Assembly (NCBI GenBank): GCA_900772445.1
Contig: CAAHEL010000050.1
Span: 1-34,081 of the forward strand
Direction of reading: 5' to 3'
DNA length: 34,081 nucleotides
From: Bacilli bacterium
Lineage (GTDB): Bacteria; Bacillota_I; Bacilli_A; RF39; UBA660
Shown piece by piece: positions 21,937-28,836 of the stretch (positions are counted from its first letter, which is position 1; each line of letters starts with the position of its first letter). A program made the position numbers and the translations under genes. Under the pieces are notes generated by a model that was not told the DNA's origin, made no database searches, and worked only from the letters and a program-made list of their open reading frames with translations.

Positions 21937-22487
21937 TAACATATGAAGATAAAGTAGCATTAAATGAAAATGCAGAAATTGCCGACATAAATAAGGTAAC
22001 TGCTGGTGATATGAACCAAATAAAACAAGTAGTAAATGGACAAAAACAAGAAATAGATACAAATAGTTTAAATATAGGAACATTATCTAGTTTAAATACT
22101 ATCGATAAAAGTAGTATAGTAAATGCTATAAATGAAGTAAATATGATATTAGGAACTATAATAGAAAGTGGAAGTGATGAGAATGGAAGTTGGGTAAAAT
22201 ATAGTGATGGAACTATGATATGTTATAAAAATAAAAGTTTCGGTGATATCTATATAGGTAGTGTATGGGGAAGTATGTATGAAAGTGCTAAGTTAGAAAT
22301 TGGTGATTTCCCTCAACCTTTTGTCGGAAATTTTCCTAGTATATTTATAATGCCTTTGGGTGCATATCTAATAGAAAGAAACCAGAGTTTTAGTTTAACT
22401 TCATTTGGCTCATTTTGGGTAGTTAGACCAGACCAAGCAACTAGAAATGTACAAGTATCTTGTTTTGCTATAGGCAAATGGAAATGA
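21933..22487 (+). CDS. Tail fibre / receptor-binding protein, first paralogue
   Basis: A 184-residue protein with CAGGGAGGT upstream. The N-terminal ~60 residues (ITYEDKVALNENAEIADINK, DMNQIKQVVN, NIGTLSSLNT, SSIVNAINEVN) are closely shared with the next gene and are probably the attachment part. A short linker leads to a C-terminal tip that begins ENGSWVKYSDGTMICYK, a motif common at the base of fibre tips, followed by a strand-rich domain ending QVSCFAIGKWK. The two genes differ completely after the shared part, as expected for alternative receptor-binding tips. Confidence 0.75.
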   Translation: MITYEDKVALNENAEIADINKVTAGDMNQIKQVVNGQKQEIDTNSLNIGTLSSLNTIDKSSIVNAINEVNMILGTIIESGSDENGSWVKYSDGTMICYKNKSFGDIYIGSVWGSMYESAKLEIGDFPQPFVGNFPSIFIMPLGAYLIERNQSFSLTSFGSFWVVRPDQATRNVQVSCFAIGKWK

Positions 22488-22510
22488 TATCATAAGTGAG
22501 AAATTAAATA

Positions 22511-23092
22511 ATGAAAAATATGGCAAAAATAACATATGAAAATAAGGTAGCATTAAATGTTAATTCTGATATAGCAGATACAAATAAATGTAATGCTAGT
22601 GATTTAAATGAAATAAAAAATGTAGTTAATACAAATGATGATAATACAACAACAAATACAAATGATATAGCAAATAATGCAACGAACATAGGAACATTAT
22701 CAAGTTTGAATACTACTAATAAAAGCAATTTAGTAAATGCAATAAATGAAGTAAATAATAAGTTTAATTACTCTACTAGTGAAAAAGTTATAGGCAAGTG
22801 GATAGATGAGAAACCCATTTATTCGAAGATTGTAACTTTTGAAGTTGATAATAATAGTGATAAATTTATCAATTACAACATTGAAAATGTTGAGAACATT
22901 TGGATAGATGAAAGTGCTTCATATATAATGAGCGACTCAGAGACATTACCAACCAATTGGTACTATTCGGCTTCGGATTGGTGTAGAACTTGGGCTAACA
23001 AAAATAGCGGAGAAATTAGATTTAGGTCTCCAAGTACACTTGGAGCAAGAATTTGTTATGTTTGCTTAAAATATACAAAAACAACAGATTAA
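22511..23092 (+). CDS. Tail fibre / receptor-binding protein, second paralogue
   Basis: A 193-residue protein. It repeats the N-terminal part of the preceding fibre (ITYENKVALNVNSDIADTNK, NEIKNVVN, NIGTLSSLNTTNK, LVNAINEVNN) with an inserted Asn/Thr-rich stretch (NTNDDNTTTNTNDIANN). The C-terminal tip (about 88-193) is unrelated, with Trp-rich segments (TNWYYSASDWCRTWAN) and ending ARICYVCLKYTKTTD. Its ribosome binding site is weak (AAGTGAG at some distance), unlike almost every neighbour, so its expression may be low or coupled. An alternative in-frame start MAKITYENK lies 4 codons in. Confidence 0.75.
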   Translation: MKNMAKITYENKVALNVNSDIADTNKCNASDLNEIKNVVNTNDDNTTTNTNDIANNATNIGTLSSLNTTNKSNLVNAINEVNNKFNYSTSEKVIGKWIDEKPIYSKIVTFEVDNNSDKFINYNIENVENIWIDESASYIMSDSETLPTNWYYSASDWCRTWANKNSGEIRFRSPSTLGARICYVCLKYTKTTD

Positions 23093-23105
23093 AAAGGAGG
23101 AAAAT

Positions 23106-23312
23106 ATGAACGACACTATAATAGTAGCACTAATATCGTTTCTGGGTACTTGTATAGGTTCTTTTGCTGGTATGAATTTAATCAAGTATAGAATTACTCA
23201 ATTAGAAAAAAAGGTTGAGAAACATAATACTGTAATAGAAAGAACATATCGCTTAGAATATGATGTTAAGTATATAAATGAAGAAATTAGAGAATTGAAA
23301 GAGAGGTGTTAA
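23106..23312 (+). CDS. XhlA-like membrane protein of the lysis cassette
   Basis: A 68-residue protein with AAAGGAGG upstream. A hydrophobic N-terminal segment (IIVALISFLGTCIGSFAGMNL, about 5-25) is followed by a charged coiled coil (ITQLEKKVEKHNTVIERT, YDVKYINEEIREL). This N-terminal membrane segment plus coiled coil, just before the holin, matches XhlA-type accessory lysis proteins (DUF7365-like). It most likely modulates holin action. Its stop lies 3 bases before the holin start. Confidence 0.7.
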   Translation: MNDTIIVALISFLGTCIGSFAGMNLIKYRITQLEKKVEKHNTVIERTYRLEYDVKYINEEIRELKERC

Positions 23313-23314
23313 GA

Positions 23315-23566
23315 ATGGAATTAAGTACATTAATAAGTTTAGTAACTATCATAGTAACTTGGATATTAGGTGTGATATCAAAGAAACACACTAAATTAAA
23401 TAATAAATTAATACCAATGCAGAATATTGCAGTTGGATTGATAGTTGCTATTATCGAGTGGATAGTAACTAAAGATTTCAAAGTTGCTATTGCTTTAAGT
23501 GGAATAATTGCAGGCGGAACATATGACATATTCCATAATTTAGAGAAATTAATAAAAGGAGAGTAG
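23315..23566 (+). CDS. Holin
   Basis: An 83-residue protein; ATG 23315 has GAGGTG upstream, better than the GTG at 23306. Hydrophobic segments at about 4-20 (LISLVTIIVTWILGVIS), 35-49 (AVGLIVAIIEWIV) and 55-70 (AIALSGIIAGGTYDIF) give two or three membrane passes, and the last 13 residues are charged. With the amidase gene directly downstream this is the holin that opens the membrane to release the lysin. The family resembles small holins of Bacillota phages but I cannot name the exact group. Confidence 0.85.
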   Translation: MELSTLISLVTIIVTWILGVISKKHTKLNNKLIPMQNIAVGLIVAIIEWIVTKDFKVAIALSGIIAGGTYDIFHNLEKLIKGE

Positions 23567-23571
23567 ATAAT

Positions 23572-24480
23572 ATGGTAAATATAATAAAAAAAATAGTACC
23601 AGAAAGCAAATGGGGTATAAAGTGTCCTTATGAAATGACACCAACTAGAATAGTAGTTCATAATACTGCTAATGATGCAAGTGCAAGAAATGAAATAGCA
23701 TATATGACAAATAATGACTATGAAACATCTTTTCATTATGCTGTTGATGACAAAGAAATAGTACAAGGAATTGAAGAAAATAGGAATGGCTGGCACGCTT
23801 CGGATGGAAATGGAAAAGGAAATAGAGAGGGTATAGCAATAGAAATATGTTATTCAAAATCTGGCGGAGATAGATTTATCAAAGCAGAACAAAATGCAGT
23901 AGATTTAATCGTTGACATATTAAAAAGATATGATTGGGGAATTGATAAAGTAACAAAACACCAGGATTACACTAATAAATATTGCCCTCATAGAACATTA
24001 GATATGGGCTGGAATAGGTTCTTAAATATGATAAAGGCTAAATTAGAAGATAAACCTACTTCAAACGAAGTTAATGTTTATTATAGAGTTAAAACTCAAA
24101 AACATAATTGGCTTCCAGAAGTTAAAAATCTAGAAGATTATGCAGGTTGGGAGAACAGCCCTATAACTGGACTTGCTATTAGAGTAGATAAAGGTGGCAT
24201 TAAATATAGGGTAACTACAGTAAGCGGCAAAACTTTAGGTTGGATAACTGGTTATGATATAAATGACTATATATCAGGTTGGGCTGGAAATGGAGAACCT
24301 ATAGCATTAGTAGAAGCATACTATTTCACACCAAATAATATTAGACCTTACCAATATGCTTACTACAAAGTAAATGATTATCCTTACCAAAAAGACTTAA
24401 TCAAAGGAAATGGTTTTGATGGCTTCGGTGGTGTCAAAGGAGTTCCAATGACAAAATTTCAAATTTATATTGGAAAATAA
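23572..24480 (+). CDS. N-acetylmuramoyl-L-alanine amidase endolysin (Amidase_2)
   Basis: A 302-residue protein with AAAGGAGAG upstream. Residues 1-160 are a T7-lysozyme-like amidase: RIVVHNTAN (H30), GWHASDGNGKGNREGIAIE (H75 region), HQDYTNKYCPH (H130, C138). H30, H130 and C138 form the expected zinc site. It should cut the amide bond between MurNAc and the peptide stem. The C-terminal half (about 165-302; VNVYYRVKTQKHNWLPEV, YRVTTVSGKTLGWITGYD) resembles a cell-wall-binding domain of Bacillota lysins. There is no signal peptide, so it depends on the holin. Confidence 0.92.
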   Translation: MVNIIKKIVPESKWGIKCPYEMTPTRIVVHNTANDASARNEIAYMTNNDYETSFHYAVDDKEIVQGIEENRNGWHASDGNGKGNREGIAIEICYSKSGGDRFIKAEQNAVDLIVDILKRYDWGIDKVTKHQDYTNKYCPHRTLDMGWNRFLNMIKAKLEDKPTSNEVNVYYRVKTQKHNWLPEVKNLEDYAGWENSPITGLAIRVDKGGIKYRVTTVSGKTLGWITGYDINDYISGWAGNGEPIALVEAYYFTPNNIRPYQYAYYKVNDYPYQKDLIKGNGFDGFGGVKGVPMTKFQIYIGK

Positions 24481-24498
24481 TCAGAATTATGTTATAAT
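24470..24498 (+). promoter_or_regulatory. Extended -10 promoter for the downstream HNH gene
   Basis: TTGGAA (24470-24475), 17-base spacer, TATAAT (24493-24498), with TGT before the -10 (ATTATGTTATAATT). The -35 box sits in the last codons of the amidase gene. It shares the AATTATG-TATAAT pattern of the promoters at 2850 and 9534. Confidence 0.7.
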
Positions 24499-24506
24499 TA
24501 ATTGAG

Positions 24507-24545
24507 GGGGAGTGCCGTAATCACTCCCCTAATACTTTATTACGG
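24507..24545 (+). promoter_or_regulatory. Hairpin/pseudoknot covering the ribosome binding site of the HNH gene
   Basis: GGGGAGTG (24507-24514) pairs perfectly with CACTCCCC (24522-24529). The 7 loop bases CCGTAAT (24515-24521) are complementary to ATTACGG (24539-24545). The second helix would occupy the first two bases of the ribosome binding site CGGGAGGT that starts the gene at 24557. This could keep the HNH gene's translation low. Full use of all 7 loop bases leaves no linker, so 5-6 pairs is more realistic. Confidence 0.55.
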
Positions 24546-24556
24546 GAGGTATTAAA

Positions 24557-25102
24557 ATGAAAAATGAAGTATGGAAAGATATTAGAGGATATGAAAAATA
24601 TTATCAAATATCGAATTTAGGAAGAATTAGAAGAAAAGAAAGAAAAGTAGTATATAAAGATGGTAGAAAATATCATTATAAAACAAAACTGCTTGGTATC
24701 AGAAAAATAAAGAATGGATACAAAACAACCGATTTAACAGTTGATAATAAAGTTAAAACAGTATATATACATAGGTTATTAGCAGAAAATTTCATAGCAA
24801 ATCACAAAGGATTGCCTTGTATAAATCACATTAATGGAAACAAAACAGATAATAGACTAGAAAATTTAGAGTGGTGTTCTTATGGTCACAATTTGCAACA
24901 CGCTTATGATAATAATTTAAGGAAAAAGAACAAAAGAATATTACAATTTACTCTAGATGATAAATTTGTTAAGGAATGGAATTCTATGAACAAAGCACAA
25001 AAAGAATTGAAATTATTTCATATAAAAGATGTATGTGATGGAAAAAGGAAAAAGTGTGGTGGTTATATATGGAGATATGCAGAGATAGAAAAAGTTGAAT
25101 AA
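24557..25102 (+). CDS. NUMOD4-HNH homing endonuclease
   Basis: A 181-residue protein with its own promoter and a structured leader. NUMOD4 motif at the start (EVWKDIRGYEKYYQISNLGRI), HNH core with YIHRLLAENF, CINHINGNKTDNRLENLEWC (about 93-112) and a C-terminal DNA-binding region ending KKCGGYIWRYAEIEKVE. It is a paralogue of the gene at 8789. It lies between the amidase gene and an HNH-like gene and does not interrupt a frame. Probably a free-standing homing endonuclease. Confidence 0.9.
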   Translation: MKNEVWKDIRGYEKYYQISNLGRIRRKERKVVYKDGRKYHYKTKLLGIRKIKNGYKTTDLTVDNKVKTVYIHRLLAENFIANHKGLPCINHINGNKTDNRLENLEWCSYGHNLQHAYDNNLRKKNKRILQFTLDDKFVKEWNSMNKAQKELKLFHIKDVCDGKRKKCGGYIWRYAEIEKVE

Positions 25103-25115
25103 AGATGTTAAAATA

Positions 25116-25415
25116 ATGCTTAAAATCTACAAAACAAAAGAAAGAGATTGGATGGGATATAAGATATATAGGAATACACCATTAACAAGGCATCACATAT
25201 TTAAAAGGGTATATGGTGGGGCAAACGACATATCCAATTATGCTTTATTGATAGAACAATCTCATGAGGACTTGCATAAAATTGAAAAAATAGATTTACA
25301 AGCATATAATGAATTAAATAATTTATTCAGACAATTAAATGAAAGTATGCAACCTCCAAATGAAGAATATTACCAAAATGTAGGTAAAATATTAAAAAGA
25401 GTTAAGAAAAAATAA
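25116..25415 (+). CDS. HNH-like small phage protein
   Basis: A 99-residue protein if it starts at ATG 25116; an in-frame TTG at 25095 gives 106. Neither has a good ribosome binding site, so the upstream HNH gene may have displaced its original start. TRHHIFKRVYGGANDISN (about 23-40) followed by LLIEQSHEDLHKIEKID has the His-His, Gly-Gly, Asn and H..LH spacing of a compact HNH-type nuclease. The zinc-binding cysteines are missing. It is the last gene of the late block, and its stop sits in a strong terminator. Phages of this kind often have a small HNH protein near packaging genes, so a packaging role is possible. Confidence 0.6.
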   Translation: MLKIYKTKERDWMGYKIYRNTPLTRHHIFKRVYGGANDISNYALLIEQSHEDLHKIEKIDLQAYNELNNLFRQLNESMQPPNEEYYQNVGKILKRVKKK

Positions 25416-25430
25416 CTCTTTTTTTCTTTA
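25394..25430 (+). terminator. Intrinsic terminator closing the late gene block
   Basis: AAAAAGAGTTA (25394-25404) pairs perfectly with TAACTCTTTTT (25413-25423) around an 8-base loop and runs into TTTTTCTTTA. The stop codon of the preceding gene is inside the stem. Confidence 0.88.
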
Positions 25431-25486
25431 TTTTATAAGGGTTTATAAAGAAAATGTAAAAAAATTAAAAAAGTTGTTAAAATGTA

Positions 25487-25515
25487 TTGACAAATGTATA
25501 TACCTATGTTATAAT
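25487..25515 (+). promoter_or_regulatory. Consensus early promoter
   Basis: TTGACA (25487-25492), 17-base spacer, TATAAT (25510-25515), with TG one base before the -10 (extended). The palindrome GTATATAC lies in the spacer and could be an operator. It follows the late-block terminator and drives the early gene run from 25546. Confidence 0.85.
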
Positions 25516-25545
25516 TATATTGTAATTAAGGAAAGGAGAACAAAA

Positions 25546-25677
25546 ATGGAAAAATTAACTAAAGAAGAAATTAATTTAATAATAACATTGTTAACAAGAT
25601 TTCTTACAAAAGAAACTGGCAAATATGAAGAATTCATAATGGCAGATAATATAATTAGAAAATTGAGTGAGAACTAA
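25546..25677 (+). CDS. 43-residue protein of unknown function, first early gene
   Basis: ATG 25546 has GAAAGGAGAAC upstream and is the first good start after the early promoter. The product is one amphipathic helix followed by a second (KEEINLIITLLTRFLTKET, then EFIMADNIIRKLSEN). No family recognised. The stop is followed by GAGAAC/GTTCTC, a small 6-pair hairpin (25669-25687) without a T-run. Confidence 0.6.
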   Translation: MEKLTKEEINLIITLLTRFLTKETGKYEEFIMADNIIRKLSEN

Positions 25678-25722
25678 AAAAGTTCTCCTCAGTTAAAAAA
25701 TATAAAAAGAAAGGTGATTAGA

Positions 25723-25875
25723 ATGAAAAGGGAAATTAAAAAAGTTGAAAAATTGATTAATAAAAAAGGTTATATACCAGTATTAAGTGGTAATGAAATA
25801 ATATTTGTTATGAATAAGATAACTGGTAAAGAATATACACCTAAGTATAGTTTAATGATAGGAGGTGAGGAATAA
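25723..25875 (+). CDS. 50-residue protein of unknown function
   Basis: Starts at ATG 25723 with AAAGGTGAT upstream. MKREIKKVEKLINKKGYIPV then LSGNEIIFVMNKITGKEYTP suggests a helix followed by a small beta-hairpin. The stop TAA overlaps the ATG of the next gene (TAATG), which supports translation. No family recognised. Confidence 0.55.
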   Translation: MKREIKKVEKLINKKGYIPVLSGNEIIFVMNKITGKEYTPKYSLMIGGEE

Positions 25876-26072
25876 TGACAAGAGAAGAAATGCTAAAAGA
25901 ATTAAGAAAAATTGAATTAGAAAGAATTGAAATGGATATGTATGGCGGAAAAAAAGAAGAATATATAAAATTATGTGAAAAAGAAAAAGAATTAAGAGAA
26001 AAATTATACAAGGAAGATTATAGAGAAATAACAAACAATGAAGTTAGAGACTTCGTAAGAGTAGGATATTAA
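25875..26072 (+). CDS. Charged helical protein of unknown function
   Basis: A 65-residue protein; GGAGGTGAGG lies just upstream and the ATG overlaps the previous stop. Nearly all Lys/Glu/Arg with a heptad-like pattern (EEMLKELRKIELERIEMD, EKEKELREKLYKEDYRE), so probably a coiled coil. No other motif is visible. Confidence 0.6.
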   Translation: MTREEMLKELRKIELERIEMDMYGGKKEEYIKLCEKEKELREKLYKEDYREITNNEVRDFVRVGY

Positions 26073-26084
26073 GGAGGATAAATA

Positions 26085-26174
26085 ATGAAAAAGTTTTTAA
26101 AAGATAATAAAGGAGCAATTATATTTTATATAGAATTAATTGTGATAACATTATTAGTAGTAAATAATTTATAG
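26085..26174 (+). CDS. 29-residue single-pass membrane peptide
   Basis: AAGGAGG precedes ATG 26085. The peptide starts MKKFLKDNKGAIIF and has a hydrophobic run (IIFYIELIVITLLVVNNL) long enough to span a membrane. It lies just before a membrane-anchored lysozyme-like gene. Short and without a family, so moderate only. Confidence 0.5.
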   Translation: MKKFLKDNKGAIIFYIELIVITLLVVNNL

Positions 26175-26188
26175 AAAAGGAGAACAAA

Positions 26189-26845
26189 ATGAAAAAGAAT
26201 AAAGAGGTAATGACAAGGAAAAGTTATAGAAGAAAAAAAGAAATAAATAAGGTTTGGGTTAAGGTTAAAAAAATTTTGATAATATTTTTCATAGGTTTTA
26301 TGTGTGGACTTATATATAGTTATGTATTTATATGCTCAGACTTAATTGCAAAGGCAGAGACAAATGAAAACAAGAAAGTAATACAAATAGATCAAGAAGA
26401 AGAAAAGTCTCTTAAATCGCAAAAAAATGCCGAATTAGAGAGTTTAGAAAAAGTAGAAGAATTATCAAATGATTGTACTTTAGATGAAGTATCTTGCAAA
26501 ATTAAGAAAGCAGCACAAGATTATGGTGTTGATTGGAGACTAGCACTTGCTATAGTTCTACACGAAACAGATGATTATAAATCATATGTATTTAATTATA
26601 AAAATAATGTTGGTGGTTTATGGAATGGTATGAAAGACGAGTTCTATAGTTATGACACATTAGATGCGGGAATAGATGCCTATATATCTAATTTAAAACA
26701 CAATTATTATGATGAGGGTCGCACAACAATAGAAACTATACAACCTAAATATGCACCAATAGGAGCAAATAATGACCCTAATGATTTGAATAGCGACTGG
26801 ATACCTGGTGTAACTAGAAAATATAAAGAATTAGGAGGTAAATAA
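26189..26845 (+). CDS. Membrane-anchored lysozyme-like peptidoglycan hydrolase
   Basis: A 218-residue protein with AAAAGGAG upstream. A very basic N-terminus (about 1-28) and one hydrophobic segment (IIFFIGFMCGLIYSYVFI, about 31-48) form an N-in signal anchor. A charged linker (about 55-92) is followed by a lysozyme-like domain from about 100: CKIKKAAQDYGVDWRLALAI, then LHETDDYKS with the probable catalytic E126, NNVGGLWNG, YDTLDAGIDAYISNL, and YAPIGANNDPNDLNSDWIP. It resembles bacterial glucosaminidase/transglycosylase-type domains rather than a lysin. In the early region it may act on the wall during infection, for example in superinfection exclusion or local cell-wall remodelling. It is not the main lysin. 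Confidence 0.75.
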   Translation: MKKNKEVMTRKSYRRKKEINKVWVKVKKILIIFFIGFMCGLIYSYVFICSDLIAKAETNENKKVIQIDQEEEKSLKSQKNAELESLEKVEELSNDCTLDEVSCKIKKAAQDYGVDWRLALAIVLHETDDYKSYVFNYKNNVGGLWNGMKDEFYSYDTLDAGIDAYISNLKHNYYDEGRTTIETIQPKYAPIGANNDPNDLNSDWIPGVTRKYKELGGK

Positions 26846-27117
26846 TGGAAGAGTTTAAATTACAATTCTACTTCAATTTATATAAGAATACTTCTATGGA
26901 TAGTAGAAATGATTTCAGAGCAAAGTTTCATAAGAAACATGGGGAATTTGGTTATTTAAATGAATTGATAAGAATGATAGAAAACTATCAAATAAAAACA
27001 TATGGTTGTACTTTACATGAGGAGAATAATAGCAGATTAAAGCAACAGACAAATGCCTACCTAAGAGGAAGAGAAAGAAAGAAATCAAATGGGAGGAGGT
27101 GGAGATATTATGAATAA
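26845..27117 (+). CDS. Basic protein of unknown function
   Basis: A 90-residue protein; its ATG overlaps the preceding stop (TAATG) and TTAGGAGG is upstream. Aromatic N-terminus (LQFYFNLYKN), a middle helix (YLNELIRMIENYQIKTYG) and an Arg/Lys-rich tail (YLRGRERKKSNGRRWRYYE) that could bind nucleic acid. The tail overlaps the next gene's ribosome binding site. No family recognised. Confidence 0.6.
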   Translation: MEEFKLQFYFNLYKNTSMDSRNDFRAKFHKKHGEFGYLNELIRMIENYQIKTYGCTLHEENNSRLKQQTNAYLRGRERKKSNGRRWRYYE

Positions 27118-27316
27118 TGTTTATATCAATTTAAAAGATATTAATAGTAGTGTATTAAATGATATATTTAAAAATCAAGATTTAGTATCTATCGAAGAGT
27201 TAATTGATAAATTAGAAGATTATTATGCAGAAATAGAAAAACAACAAGAAAAAATTGATGATTTAAAAGAATATAGAAATCAATATTGTGAATTATATGA
27301 CCAATATTGTAGATAG
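27110..27316 (+). CDS. Coiled-coil protein of unknown function
   Basis: A 68-residue protein starting at ATG 27110, with GGGAGGAGGTGG upstream; an earlier GTG at 27089 is in the previous gene. NINLKDINSSVL-type start and a long charged helix (about 28-60, ELIDKLEDYYAEIEKQQEKI). Small coiled-coil proteins like this are common between early phage genes. Function unknown. Confidence 0.65.
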   Translation: MNNVYINLKDINSSVLNDIFKNQDLVSIEELIDKLEDYYAEIEKQQEKIDDLKEYRNQYCELYDQYCR

Positions 27317-27324
27317 GAGAGAAT

Positions 27325-27480
27325 ATGAGAAAGAAAACAAAAACAAAGGTATTAAATATTAGGCTTTCTGAATGGGAGTTTAATGAATTAGAAAGAGCAA
27401 CAAGATTGACAGGACAAAGCAAAACATCATTCTTAATAATGGCTATGCTTGAAAAGATGCAAAGAATAGGAGGAAAATAA
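27325..27480 (+). CDS. Ribbon-helix-helix DNA-binding protein
   Basis: A 51-residue protein with TAGGAGAG upstream. KVLNIRLSEWEFNELERA then TRLTGQSKTSFLIMAML is the Arc/MetJ-type ribbon-helix-helix pattern: a short strand with alternating residues (VLNIRLS), helix A (EWEFNELERATRL) and, after a Gly turn, helix B (KTSFLIMAMLEKM). Such dimers bind operators and repress. Possible targets in this window are the palindromic promoter region at 29346 or the spacer palindrome at 25496. The gene's stop overlaps the next start. Confidence 0.8.
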   Translation: MRKKTKTKVLNIRLSEWEFNELERATRLTGQSKTSFLIMAMLEKMQRIGGK

Positions 27481-27746
27481 TGGAATACAATGTTAAATTA
27501 AGTAAAGAAAAAATAAATATAAATGGTAAAGATTATGATATACCTAGAGAAGTAGCAGAGTTTATCATTTATGAAACAAGTACTAGAGATGATATAATTC
27601 AAACAAGAGATGTATATGAAAGAACTATAGATAAAGCAATAGAGTATATAAAAGAGTGTATTTCTTCACCTGATGAATATGAACAGTTTTTGACTACATA
27701 TGAGACGAGTGAATTATTAGATATATTAGAGGCGGTATTGAAATGA
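27480..27746 (+). CDS. Small protein of unknown function
   Basis: An 88-residue acidic protein with AGGAGG upstream, overlapping the preceding stop. INGKDYDIPREVAEFIIYE and IEYIKECISSPDEYEQFLTT are features I remember from small early proteins of Bacillota phages, where the N-terminal strand is followed by helices. No function is known to me. It ends in ATGA, coupling it to the next gene. Confidence 0.65.
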   Translation: MEYNVKLSKEKININGKDYDIPREVAEFIIYETSTRDDIIQTRDVYERTIDKAIEYIKECISSPDEYEQFLTTYETSELLDILEAVLK

Positions 27747-28024
27747 TAGAAAAAATATGTGATGAAATTGGCATTACATCTAACGAACTTATAATAAAAT
27801 CATTACAAGAAGAAAATCAAAAATTAAAGGAACAACAAAAAGAATTTATAAGATGGTTAGAAGATAAAATATATAATATTGAGCCTAAAGGAACTGGTAT
27901 AAACTATAATTGTGAATATGATAGTGAAGATGATTATATAAATGCAATGGAGGAACAGTCTAAACTTATCACTTTAAAAAGAATTTTATCAGCATACAAA
28001 AAAATAATAGGAGATGATAGATAA
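27743..28024 (+). CDS. Coiled-coil protein of unknown function
   Basis: A 93-residue protein starting in ATGA overlap. The N-terminal part (ELIIKSLQEENQKLKEQQKE) is a coiled coil. The middle (YNIEPKGTGINYNCEYDSED) is polar, and the end is a basic helix (LITLKRILSAYKKIIG). It resembles the small coiled-coil proteins encoded before phage methyltransferases, but I know no function. Stop overlaps the methyltransferase start (TAATG). Confidence 0.65.
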   Translation: MIEKICDEIGITSNELIIKSLQEENQKLKEQQKEFIRWLEDKIYNIEPKGTGINYNCEYDSEDDYINAMEEQSKLITLKRILSAYKKIIGDDR

Positions 28025-28836
28025 TGGAAGAATATTATAAAAACAATTTAGCAACTTTATATTGTGGTGATTGCGTTGAAATAATGGACTTATTAATAAA
28101 AAATAATGTTAAAGTTGATAAAGTAATAACTTCTCCTCCATATAATATCATTAGACCTAATTCTACCGATAGAGGATATGATGAATACAAAGATGGCATG
28201 GATAATAACGAATACATCGAATGGACAATCAACATCTTTGAAAAATACAATAAGATTTTAAATCAAAATGGTTGTATAATTTATAATATGTCATATGGAA
28301 CCGAAAATACTGAAGTAATGAATTTGACAATAGGCGAAATAATTAAAAAAACTGATTTTACATTGGCAGATATATTAATTTGGAAGAAAAATAATGCCAC
28401 ACCAAACAATGTATCTTCGAATAAAATGACAAGAATTTGTGAATTTGTTTATGTTTTTTGCAAGCGTAATGAGTTCAATACCTTTACTTCTAATAAGAAA
28501 AAAATAGGTGAAAGAGAAGATACCAAACAACCAATATACGAAAATATGTTTAATTTCTTTCAATCCTCTAATAATGACAATGCTACAGATTTAAATAAAG
28601 CAACTTTTTCCACAGAATTTGTAAAAAATATTATTGATAGATATATTAGAACATCAGATGTAGTTTTAGACAATTTTAGTGGAACAGGAACTACGCTTTA
28701 TGCTTGTAGTTCAAGAAACATAAAATCAATAGGAATAGAATTAAGCAAAAAACAATGTGAATATACCAAAGAGAGATTGAAAAAAGGTGTTCAGTTAGAT
28801 ATCTTTGCGGTAGAAGAAGTGGGAGGTGAACGCTAG
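28024..28836 (+). CDS. Orphan DNA (N4/N6) methyltransferase, beta class
   Basis: A 270-residue protein. Catalytic motif IV SPPYN (37-41) comes first and the SAM-binding motif I FSGTGTT (218-224) near the end, the order of beta-class amino-methyltransferases. GIEL (237-240) supplies the acidic motif II. The N-terminal YCGDCVEIM resembles the opening of DpnA-type enzymes. There is no restriction endonuclease nearby, so it probably protects phage DNA from host restriction or marks it for regulation. SPPY cannot separate N4 from N6 methylation. It is joined by overlap to genes on both sides. Confidence 0.92.
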   Translation: MEEYYKNNLATLYCGDCVEIMDLLIKNNVKVDKVITSPPYNIIRPNSTDRGYDEYKDGMDNNEYIEWTINIFEKYNKILNQNGCIIYNMSYGTENTEVMNLTIGEIIKKTDFTLADILIWKKNNATPNNVSSNKMTRICEFVYVFCKRNEFNTFTSNKKKIGEREDTKQPIYENMFNFFQSSNNDNATDLNKATFSTEFVKNIIDRYIRTSDVVLDNFSGTGTTLYACSSRNIKSIGIELSKKQCEYTKERLKKGVQLDIFAVEEVGGER

